Source: Arenicola marina
Lineage: Eukaryota; Annelida; Polychaeta; Arenicolidae
Assembly: GCA_964019135.1 (NCBI GenBank)
Contig: OZ025264.1
Span: 3,628,827 to 3,692,826, forward strand
Direction: 5' to 3'
Length of the DNA stretch: 64,000 nucleotides
The position numbers were made by a program, and so were the translations under genes. Shown piece by piece: positions 40,301 through 52,300 of the stretch. The stretch's first letter is position 1. Every line of letters starts with the position of its first letter. Under the pieces are notes generated by a model that had not been told where the DNA came from, did no database searches, and worked only from the letters and a program-made list of their open reading frames with translations.

Positions 40301-43300
40301 AGGGAGGAGGTAGCGGAGGAGTTGTGGAGGAGGGAGGAATGAGCGAAGTATCTGTGGATGAGGGAAGAGAGTGGAGGAGTTATGGATGAGGGAGGAGGGA
40401 GCGGAGGAGTTGTGGATGAGGGAGGAGGTAGCGGAGGAGTTGTGGAGGAGGGAGGAATGAGCGAAGTATCTGTGGATGAGGGAAGAGAGTGGAGGAGTTA
40501 TGGATGAGGGAGGAGGGAGCGGAGGAGTTATGCGTGGTTGTCTGTTCTCGCATAAAGGCATAAGCGATGTTATATGTATCTACTTATGATGTAACAAGGA
40601 CTGGTTTGACAGTGTTGCTATGACGTCATTACTTACAGGTGTTTGGTGGAGAACACGACGGTCTCCATACAGCAGGGAGCCACCTGTGACGTCACCGTCA
40701 TCAACCAGAGGATCTGCGGCTTGTTCCAGACCTGCAGCGAGTGTCTCGCCAGGTGGCCGGTCTACCAGGGCCATGCCGAGGTGGGTGGGGTGGGGTTCAG
40801 GCCGAGGTGGGTGGGCGGGGGTCAGGCCGAGGGTGGTGGGGTGGGGAGGCCACGCCGAGGTGGGTGGGGGGTGAGGTCAGGCCGAAGTGGGTGGGGGTGA
40901 GGTCAGGCCGAGGTGGGTGGGGGGTGAGGTCAGGCCGAAGTGAGTGGGGGTGAGGTCAGGCCGAAGTTGGTGGGGGGGTGGAGGTCAGGCCGAGGTGGGT
41001 GGGGGAGAGGTCAGGCCGAGGTGGTTGGGGGGTGAGGTCAGGCCGAAGTTGGTGGGGGGGGGGGGTCAGGCCGATGTGGCCGGTCCACCGGGGCCACGCC
41101 AAAGTGGGTGAGGGTGAGGTCAGGCCGAGGTGGGTGGGGATGAGGTCAGGCCGAAGTGGGTGGGGGGTGAGGTCAGGCCGAGGTGGGTGGGGGGTGAGGT
41201 CAGGCCGAGGTGGGTGGGGGGTGAGGTCAGGCCGAAGTGGGTGGGTGTGAGGTCAGGCCGAGGTGGGTGGGGGAGAGGTCAGGCCGAGGTGGGTGGGGGG
41301 GAGGTCAGGCCGAAGTAGGTGGGTGTGAGGTCAGGCCGAGGTGGGTGGGGGTGAGGTCAGGCCGAAGTGGGTGAGGGTGAGGTCAGGCCGAGGGTGGGTG
41401 GGGGGGCGGAGGTCAGGCCGAGGTGGGTGGGGGAGAGGTCAGGCCGAGGTGGGTGGGGGTGAGGTCAGGCCGAGGTGGGTTAGAGGGCCACGCCGAGATG
41501 GGTGGGCGGGAGTCAGGCCGAGGTGAATGGGTGGGGATGTAAGGCCGAGGTGGGTGGGGGGTGAGGTCAGGCCGAGGTGGGTGGAGGGGGTGAGGTCAGG
41601 CCGAGGTGGGTGGGGGGTGAGGTCATGCCGAGGTGGGTGGGGGGTGAGGTCAGGCCGAGGTGGGTGGGGGGTGAGGTCAGGCCGAGGTGAATGGGTGGGG
41701 ATGTAAGGCCGAGGTGGGTGGGTGGGGATGTAAGGCCGAGGTGGGTGGGGGGTGAGGTCAGGCCGAGGTGAATGGGTGGGGATGTAAGGCCGAGGTGGGT
41801 GGGTGGGGATGTAAGGCCGAGGTGAATGGGTGGGGATGTAAGGCCGAGGTGGGTGGGTGGGGATGTAAGGCCGAGGTGAATGGGTGGGGATGTAAGGCCG
41901 AGGTGGGTGGGTGGGGATGTAAGGCCGAGGTGAATGGGTGGGGATGTAAGGCCGAGGTGAATGGGTGGGGATGTAAGGCCGAGGTGGGTGGGGGGTGAGG
42001 TCAGGCCGAGGTGAATGGGTGGGGATGTAAGGCCGAGGTGGGTGGGTGGGGATGTAAGGCCGAGGTGAATGGGTGGGGATGTAAGGCCGAGGTGGGTGGG
42101 TGGGGATGTAAGGCCGAGGTGAATGGGTGGGGATGTAAGGCCGAGGTGAATGGGTGGGGATGTAAGGCCGAGGTGGGTGGGTGGGGATGTAAGGCCGAGG
42201 TGAATGGGTGGGGATGTAAGGCCGAGGTGGGTGGGGGGTGAGGTCAGGCCGAGGTGGGTTAGAGGGCCACGCCGAGATGGGTGGGCGGGAGTCAGGCCGA
42301 GGTGAATGGGTGGGGATGAAAGGCCGAGGTGGGTGGGGGGTGAGGTCAGGCCGAGGTGGGTGGAGGGGGTGAGGTCAGGCCGAGGTGGGTGGGGGGTGAG
42401 GTCAGGCCGAGGTGGGTGGGGGGTGAGGTCAGGCCGAGGTGGGTGGGGGGTGAGGTCAGGCCGAGGTGAATGGATGGGGATGTAAGGCCGAGGTGAATGG
42501 GTGGGGATGTAAGGCCGAGGTGGGTGGGGGGTGAGGTCAGGCCGAGGTGGGTGGAGGGGGTGAGGTCAGGCCGAGGTGGGTGGGGGGTGAGGTCAGGCCG
42601 AGGTGAATGGGTGAGGTCAGGCCGAGGTGAATGGGTGGGGATGTAAGGCCGAGGTGGGTGGGGGGTGAGGTCAGGCCGAGGTGGGTGGGGGGGTGAGGTC
42701 AGGCCGAGGTGGGTGGGGGGTGAGGTCAGGCCGAGGTGAATGGGTGGGGATGTAAGGCCGAGGTGGGTGGGGGGTGAGGTCAGGCCGAGGTGGGTGGGGG
42801 GTGAGGTCAGGCCGAGGTGGGTGGGGGGTGAGGTCAGGCCGAGGTGAATGGGTGGGGATGTAAGGCCGAGGTGGGTGGGGGGTGAGGTCAGGCCGAGGTG
42901 GGTGGGGGGTGAGGTCAGGCCGAGGTGGGTGGGGGGTGAGGTCAGGCCGAGGTGAATGGGTGGGGATGTAAGGCCGTGGTGGGTGGGGGGTGAGGTCAGG
43001 CCGAGGTGGGTGGGGGGTGAGGTCAGGCCGAGGTGGGTGGGGGGTGAGGTCAGGCCGAGGTGAATGGGTGGGGATGTAAGGCCGAGGTGGGTGGGGGGTG
43101 AGGTCAGGCCGAGGTGGGTGGAGGGGGTGAGGTCAGGCCGAGGTGGGTGGAGGGGGTGAGGTCAGGCCGAGGTGGCTTGTCCACCGTGGCCACGCTGAGG
43201 GGGGTGGGGTGGGGGGGGTGTCAGGCCGAGGTGGGTGGTGGGTGAGGTCAGGCCGAGGTGGGTGGGGGGGGGAGGTTAGGCCGAGGTGGGGGGTGGTGTC

Positions 43301-46300
43301 AGGCCGAGGTGGGTGGTGGGTTAGGTCAGGCCGAGGTGGGTGGGGGGGGGGAGGTCAGGCCGAGGTGGGTTGGGGGGTAAAACATAACAGTAAACATATG
43401 TAAATGTATATGACAATATAGTCATTAATATATATTAAAGTTGCATATCTAGTTGTTTTGCTATTTTTAAATGTCGAGTTTCGTATAAGAACACAAACCG
43501 TGTTCTCGCATCTGTCTATTGTGTGACACACCCAGCATACTTCTATTTCAAAATAACACCCCTTTAAACACGTGAAGTATAAAATGTGTATTTTGGTGCA
43601 CCCGTTGCAACGGTCAGCTAGATATGCAACTTAAAGAAGCCGGATCTGATCATTTTTTTACCCCCCCCCTCCCCCCGCTAGATGTGCCAGTGGTGCAGTA
43701 ACTGCCCGGTGGGGGTGTGTGTGCCCCGGGGTGCCGACTGCCACGCCACCATGGCCTGTAACCGGCCCCACCAGGTCATCCTGCACACGGACGTCTGTGT
43801 GGAGCGAGGCTGTCAGGCCGCCGACTGCGACAAATGCGGCGCACAGCAGATCTGTATGTGGACGCGGCAATTCAAGCGTGCCAGTAAGTACATAGAGACA
43901 CCCGCGCAATGTGGCAGTCTAACCACTGATAGACCGGTCTAGACTGTCAATCATTCACTGACTGCACGGTGTGCTTTTTTATCCAATCATGTGGCGAAAA
44001 AACGTCTTCCATATGCGTTACGTCGGACAAACAAGTCGGACAAACAATGCAACGTGTCACTTTCTTGTCGGTTTCAGAGATGAGTACTTCACACTTGCGA
44101 ACCAAGTGGCCATGTGGAGAATACCCCCAGATAAACCTAACCCCACTCTCTCTCTCTCTCTCTCTCTCCCACCAGGTGAAGTGGGCCGCACCCTGAGTCT
44201 GATTCCCATCTACGACTGGAACTGTGTGGGTGTCGGGCTGCGTAACGTGACGGTGTACGAGGTCGAGTCGAGCCCCCCACTGGGGTGTCCCCCGCGGTGC
44301 TTCCGCCACACCACGTGCACGGACTGCCTCCAGGCCTGGGGGGCCGAGGGAGGATCACAGATGTGTGTCTGGAGTCTGCCCCTCAACATGGTCAGTCCTA
44401 ACGGCCGCTGTCCCCACCCTGGGGCGCCCTCTAATAAATAGCACGTGCCCCGACCTTACGCGCGGGCGATCCTAGAAATTTTGGGACCGTTTAGAAGTGA
44501 CTAGTAAATAATGTAAATAAGTATTACCATGGTTAAAGCGAATGATTTTTGGTTTTATTTCCTGCGTATACAATGCGTATACCATGTTAGATGTACATGC
44601 CCCCTGCTCTGCCCACCTCGGCCTGGCCTGATACCCTTTGCTCTGCCCACAGTGCATGCCCCCGGCCTACCTGTCCCTGCGTTGCTCCAGTGGGGAGTGT
44701 GGTCGCGTGCTGAACGGAGGCCCCAACCCCGGCCAGTGCCCCCGCCGCTGTAGCATCCATCGTCAGTGCAGCCAGTGCCTGGCCAGCCCAGGGTGCGGCT
44801 GGTGCGCCCTGGGGGGTCTCAATGGGCTGGGGGTCTGCATGGAGGGCGGCTTGGTCGCACCCCTGCAGGGCGTCTGCAACGCCACCACAGTGAGGCTCAG
44901 TCACGAGGCGCTACCTGGTGAGTGGCTTTGATACTGAAGAAAAGTTCTAATAAATCTCGCCGTTCGTTTACGTTCTCAATATTTTAATCGAATACTAATG
45001 ACCATAGCAACGAGCAGCATTATCACCCGACTAATGACCATAGCGGAGCAGCATTATCACCCGTCTAATGACCATAGCAACGAGCATTATCACCGAAAAG
45101 TGACCATAGCAACGAGCAGCATTATCACCCGACTAATGACCATAGCAACGAGCATTATCACCGACAAGTGACCATAGCAACGAGCAGCATTATCGTCAAC
45201 TCATGACCATAGCAACGAGCATTATCACCGACAAGTGGACATAGCAACGAGCAGGATTATCACCGACTAATGACCATAGCAACGAGCAGCATTATCACCG
45301 ACTAATGACCATAGCAACGAGCATTATCACCGACTAATGACCATAGCAACGAGCAGCATTATCACCGACTAATGACCATAGCAACGAGCATTATCACCGA
45401 CAAGTGACCATAGCAACGAGGAGCATTATCACCGACTAATGACCATAGCAACGAGCATTATCACCGACAAGTGACCATAGCAACGAGCAGCATTATCACC
45501 GACAAGTGACCATAGCAACGAGGAGCATTATCACCGACTAATGACCATAGCAACGAGCATTATCACCGACAAGTGACCATAGCAACGAGCAGCATTATCA
45601 CCGACTAATGACCATAGCAACGAGCAGCATTATCACCGACTAATGACCATAGCAACGAGCATTATCACCGACTAATGACCATAGCAACGAGCAGCATTAT
45701 CACCGACTAATGACCATAGCAACGAGCATTATCACCGACAAGTGACCATAGCAACGAGGAGCATTATCACCGACTAATGACCATAGCAACGAGCATTATC
45801 ACCGACAAGTGACCATAGCAACAAGCAGCATTATCACCGACAAGTGACCATAGCAACGAGGAGCATTATCACCGACTAATGACCATAGCAACGAGCATTA
45901 TCACCGACAAGTGACCATAGCAACGAACAGCATTATCACCGACTAATGATCATAGCAACGAGCAGCATTATCACCGACTAATGACCATAGCAACGAGCAG
46001 CATTATCACCGACTAATGACCATAGCAACGAACATTATCACCGACTAATAACGATAGCAACGAGCAGCATCATCACCGACTAATGACCATAGCAACGAGC
46101 AGCTGTGTTCCTTACGCAATTAGCCAGCATCAAATGTAAGCCAGTTTTATAAAAGAAATGTAACTATTGAAATAATGCACGTCTTGTATATATATATGAT
46201 TATCGTGTGATATTCTTGAGCCGATATAGTTAGTTAACAATGTTGTACATACTTGTATCCTATGTGTAAATACTTTTACAATGTTGTACATACTTGTGTC

Positions 46301-49300
46301 CTATGTGTAAATACTTTTACAATGTTGTACATACTTGTATCCTATGTGTGTTTCTTCTCCACAGCCAACGTGTCGATTTGGCTGGAGCATGCGACCGGCC
46401 CCCATTCCTGGGGGTTCGGCAAGTGTCCCCCAGAGAACGAGTGTCTCAATGACCACCACGACTGCGACGTCAACGAGGCCTGCACGGACAACGCCACGGG
46501 CTTCCAGTGTGACTGTAAGGGCGGCTACGCGCCCAATCAAAGGTCAGTTAGACTGGAGGAGTTTCAATTCTAGCTCACACTCTAAGGTGTATAGGCCTGG
46601 TTTACCCCGGTCCTGAAAGCCGGGGACAAACCTTGGACAACCGTGGGCAATCGTAGCGAGTCCGTAATCAATCCGGGGTGATCCGGGGTTAACCGGGGTG
46701 AACCGTAGATCGCCCCGGTGGTTTTGAACTGGCTGGCATTCGGCAATTCGTTGCAGCCGGTGTGATAGTGGTTCAGATTTTGAGACTTATTTGCCAGTTT
46801 TCATTAAAAAGACATCATCTTTTGCTTTTATTTCATTTAGTTTCCACTGAGCCACACTGGGGCTAGTTAAATGGTGTGGTGGTTAGCGTGCCCGGCTTTC
46901 TCGAGGGTTCTCTGCTTGAGGAGCCACCGTGCCGAAGCGCAGAGGGCCACCTGAGAGCCTAACGGCACGTGGACCGGTGGTTGGAACCCTGCTGAGTCCA
47001 TGTCTGTGTGGTCGCAAGATAAAGATCCCATTATTATTCCAGAGCAAGGCCCTCTGCATGGCGCCTCTCTACCTTTACTCTTCCTATACACGACTTCGCA
47101 ATTATACGCCATCTTGGAGAAATCGAGACTGGCGCAAATATTTTGGTGTTATCTTGACTTTTTCTATGAAGATATATACCATATTTCCACGTTATTGGCA
47201 AGGCATGTATAAAGTTAATGAGCATATATAACTTACATTCAGATGACGTAACTTTTCTGTTACATAAATGACACTATTTCATGTTTAAATGTCAACAAAA
47301 TACGTTCTCAGACGTTGACGCCATCTTGACATCTCGCAAAGACGAAAATAATGCATTGCACATGCAGTGGCGCCTCACGGTGGCAACATTGGAACTACGA
47401 TTAGCGAAGTGGTCTATTACTCTATTAAGTAATTACCTTGCCAGATATAATGTGTCGAGCCAATCAAGCTTCACTGTAAGCGGTGACTTGCTATCTGGGT
47501 GTGTCTGTGTGACGTGTGACTGACTCCGTTTCTGCCACCCTCAGTTCAGGGATGTGTGAGCCGGTGTGTAAACCTGGGTGCGGGGACAACGGACGCTGCC
47601 TGCAACCCGACGTCTGTCAGTGTCACTTCGGCTACGTCGGTCGCGACTGCTCCTACGAGTGTCAGTGTAACAAGCACAGCAACTGCGAGAGCAAGGACCT
47701 CAGGGGCGTCTGTACGGAGTGCCACAACCTGACACAGGTACAGTGTAATCAAAGTGCCACAACCTGACACAGGTACAGTGTAATCAAAGTGCAACAACCT
47801 GACACAGGTACAGTGTAATCAAAGTGCCATAACCTGACACAGGTAGAGTGTAATCAAAGTGCCATAACCTGACACAGGTAGAGTGTAATCAAAGTGCAAC
47901 AACCTGACACAGGTAGAGTGTAATCAAAGTGCCATAACCTGACACAGGTAGAGTGTAATCAAAGTGCCACAACCTGACACAGGCACAGTGTAATCAAAGT
48001 AATAGGTCATATAGGTAAAACCTAATAGTGCTAGCGCAACTATTTTCGGGTCGAAAAAAGTTCTACTAATACAAAAAGTGTTGCAGATTTCTAGTGCAGC
48101 TCATTTATATAATCGTTAATATATATCCATTCACAATGCATAACTCAACAAGATTGCTACTCAGACAGAAATTTGTAATTGAGGTGGATATATGCATTGA
48201 ATAATGTATTGGTTAATTTTTTGGGGCAGCTGATTTAATTATTAAAGACATGACATAATAGGCTTCGACCTCTCTTTGTTTGAATATATTTATGTACAGC
48301 TGATATTTACTCTGAATCCGAAAACGTCTCATGGGGGTTGTTACGCGAAATAAAAGTCCTAAGCCTATGCTTGAAATGGACTTAAATATATATGAATATA
48401 TATATATATGAATATACATGCATGTTACCTTAAGAGCCCGCTTGCGCTCGCTATTAACAGAAATGCGTCTGTACGGAGTGCCACAACATGACACAGGTAC
48501 AGTGTAATCAAACTGCCACAACCTGACACAGGTACAGTGTAATCAAAGTGTCACAACCTGACACAGGTACAGTGTAATCAAAGTGCCACAAGCTGACACA
48601 GGTACAGTGTAATCAAAGTATTACCCGATACATGTCTGTACGGAGTGCCACAACCTGACACAAGTACAGTGTAATCAAAGTAATATGGATAGGTGCTACC
48701 TAAAAATGCGAGCGTATATTTATTAATTCAGATATTCAGAGGGGATACATCTAGATTAATATTCAAAATTAATCCCACTTCGGCTTGCCATAAAGCATAT
48801 CTTTGCCGGGATGAAGTATACCATGCACGTGCTTGTGACATATCATTCGGTTGCTTAGGAACTCCCATTGTGACGTCATGTTTATAACATTTTGACGTCA
48901 CAACTACTTAATATGCTCTGCTTGGAGCTTGGCAACAGACATTTAGCGCATCGCTCATAAATTAACTTTAATTTGAAGTATACATCCATTGTTAACACTG
49001 AATAATTTATTCGTTAATTTTACGGGGCAGCTGATATAATTATTAAAGACATGACATAATATGCTTCGACCTCTTTTTGCTTGAATATATTTATGTACAG
49101 CTGATATTTACTTCGAATCCGAAAACGTTTCATGTGGGATGTTACGCGACATAAAAGTCCTAAGCCTATGCTTGAAATGGACTTTGAATATACATGCATG
49201 TTGCCTTAAGAGCTCGCTTGCGCTCGCTATTAACAGAAATGCGTCTGTACAGAGTGCCACAACCTGACACAGGTACAGTGTAATCAAACTGCCACAACCT

Positions 49301-52300
49301 GACACAGGTACAGTGTAATCAAAGTGTCACAACCTGACACAGGTACAGTGTAAATTAAAGTGCCACAACCTGACACAGGTACAGTGTAATCAAAGTATTA
49401 CCCGAGACATGTCTGTACGGAGTGCCACAACCTGACACAGGTACAGTGTAATCAAAATAATATGGATAGGTGCTACCTAAAAATGCCAGCGTATATTTAT
49501 TAATTCAGATATTCGGGGGGGATACATCTAGATTAATATTCAAAATTAATCTCACTTCGGCTTGCCATAAAGCATATCTTTGGCGGGATGAAGTATACCA
49601 TGCACGTGCTTGTGACATATCATTCGGTTGCTTAGGAACTCCCATTGTGACGTCATGTTTATAACATTTTGACGTCACAACTACTTAATATGCTCTGCTT
49701 GAAGCTTGGCAACAGACATTAAGCGCATTGCTTATAATTTAACTTTAATTTGAAGTACAATTATTAAAGACCTGACATAATATGCTTCGACCTCTCTTTG
49801 CTTGAATATATTTATGTACAGCTGATACTTACTCCGAACTCGAAAAAGTCTCATGGGGGCTGTTACGCGAAATGAAAGTCTTAAGCCTATGCTTGAAATC
49901 GACTTTGAATAAGCATGCATGTTACCTTAAGAGCTCGCTTGCGCTCGCTATTAACAGAGACATGTCTGTACGCAGTGCCACAACCTGACACAGGTACAGT
50001 GTAATCGATACGGTTCCTACGTCTACTCAGAATTAATAACAGAAACGTCTATATTTGCTTTTATGAACTATCTGTATTGTCTTACTGTTAATTATTTTCA
50101 TTGAATTATAGCCTGTTGTGCACTGTATGATGGTCTGCACTGTGTTTTACATTGTGTTGTGCACTGCTTTATATTTTTATTGGTGAAAAAATCATATACA
50201 CGTTACAAATCGCGCTGTACAGTTACAAACATCGTGACTTACCGTAATATGCGCAATGCAAACATTAGTGCTTGAGATTAGTTAAATACCGTAGTAAACA
50301 CGAGATGTTGCACCCCTCTCGCCTTCAGTACACATACCATGTCGCTATCATGTACACTATGTCTTCAGGGCGAACACTGCGAAGTCTGCAAGCCCCTGTA
50401 TGTGGGCGACCCGCAGAATGGTGGCAAGTGTCAGTCGTGCGCGGAGTTCTGTTACCACCACACGGCCGTCTGCCTCTCGCAGCAGGAGTTCAACTTCAGC
50501 ATCCAGTGGCCAGGCCTCCCACTGGACCCAGAAAATGTAAGTGACCAGACCTCCCACTGGACCCAGAAAATGTAAGTCACCAGGTCTCCCACTGGACCCA
50601 GAAAATGTAAGTGACCAGGCCTTCCACTAGACCCAAACAATGTAAGTGACCAAGCCTCCCACTGGATCCAGAAAATGTAAGTGACCAGGTCTCCCACTGG
50701 ACCCAGAAAATGTAAGTGACCAGACCTCCCACTGGACCCAGAAAATGTAAGTCACCAGGTCTCCCACTGGACCCAGAAAATGTAAGTGACCAGGCCTTCC
50801 ACTAGACCCAAACAATGTAAGTGACCAAGCCTCCCACTGGACCCAGAAAATTTAAGTCACCAGGTCTCCCACTGGACCCAGAAAATGTAAGTGACCAGGC
50901 CTTCCACTGGACCCAGAAAATGTAAGTGATCAGACCTCCCACTGGACCCAGAAAATGTAAGTCACCAGACCTCCCACTGGACCCAGAAAATGTAAGTGAC
51001 CAGGCCTCCCACTGGACCCAGAAAATGTAAGTCACCAGGCCTTCCAGTAGACCCAAACAATGTAAGTGACCAAGCCTCCCACTGGACCCAGAAAATTTAA
51101 GTCACCAGGTCTCCCACTGGACCCAGAAAATGTAAGTGACCAGGCCTTCCACTAGACCCAAACAATGTAAGTGACCAAGCCTCCCACTGGACCCAGAAAA
51201 TGTAAGTGACCAGACCTCCCACTGGACCCAGAAAATGTAAGTGACCAGACCTCCCACTGGACCCAGAAAATGTAAGTGACCAGACCTCCCACTGGACCCA
51301 GAAAATGTTAGTGACCAGACCTCCCACTGGACCCAGAAAATGTAAGTCACCAGACCTCCCACTGGACCCAGAAAATGTAAGTGACCAGACCTCCCACTGG
51401 ACCCAGAAAATGTAAGTGACCAGACCTCCCACTGGACCCAGAAAATGTAGGTCACCGGGCCTTCCACTGGACCCAGAAAATGTAAGTCACCAGGTCTCCC
51501 ACTGGACCCAGAAAATGTAAGTCACCGGACCTTCCACTGGACCCAGACAATGTAAGTCACCAGACCTCCCACTGGACCCAGAAAATGTGAGTGACCAGAC
51601 CTCCCACTGGACCCAGAAAATGTAAGTGACCAGACCTCCCACTGGACCCAGAAAATGTAAGTGACCAGGCCTCCCACTAGACCCAGAAAATGTAAGTCAC
51701 CGGGCCTTCCACTGGACCCAGAAAATGTAAGTCACCGGGCCTTCCACTGGACCCAGAAAATGTAAGTGACCAAGCTTCCTACTGGACCCAGAAAATGTAA
51801 GTGACCAGACCTCCCACTGGACCCAGAAAATGTAAGTCACCGGGCCTTCCACTGGACCCAGAAAATGTAAGTGACCAGGCCTCCCACTGGACCCAGAAAA
51901 TGTAAGTGACCAGGCCCTCCACTGGACCCAGAAAATGTAAGTCACCAGGCCTTCCACTAGACCCAAACAATGTAAGTCACCAGGCCTTCCACTGGACCTA
52001 AACAATGTAAGTGACCAGACCTCCCACTGGACCTAAACAATGTAAGTGACCAGACCTCCCACTGGACCCAGAAAATGTAAGTGACCAGGCCTTCCACTAG
52101 ACCCAAACAATGTAAGTCACCAGGCCTTCCACTGGACCTAAACAATGTAAGTCACCAGACCTCCCACTGGACCTAAACAATGTAAGTGACCAGACCTCCC
52201 ACTGGACCCAGAAAATGTAAGTGACCAGGCCTCCCACTAGTCGCTATGTACATCAGAATTTTCGGTGAAGAGTGTTGCCTGAGCCAGTTTTACATAGGGC

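Noticed and set aside
36833-40561. Many open frames with repeats such as ELWMREEGAE and GGVVDEGGGS, and antisense frames rich in Pro/Ser
   Set aside because: Artefacts of the 30-bp array, whose length is a multiple of three. They have no start context, no domain and no splice links, and lie inside an intron.
40643-43403. Open frames with NGWGCKAEVGGW-type repeats
   Set aside because: By-product of the 27-bp array next to the exon 25 donor.
47546-47555. Second acceptor AG at 47549 for exon 30
   Set aside because: With the phase 2 end of exon 29 it would lead to GAT GTG TGA, a stop after two codons. The upstream AG at 47544 keeps the frame and the homology.
50357-52145. Antisense open frames with FWVQWEAWSLTFSG repeats
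   Set aside because: They fall in the 35-bp array; three units give 105 bases, so frames stay open by chance.
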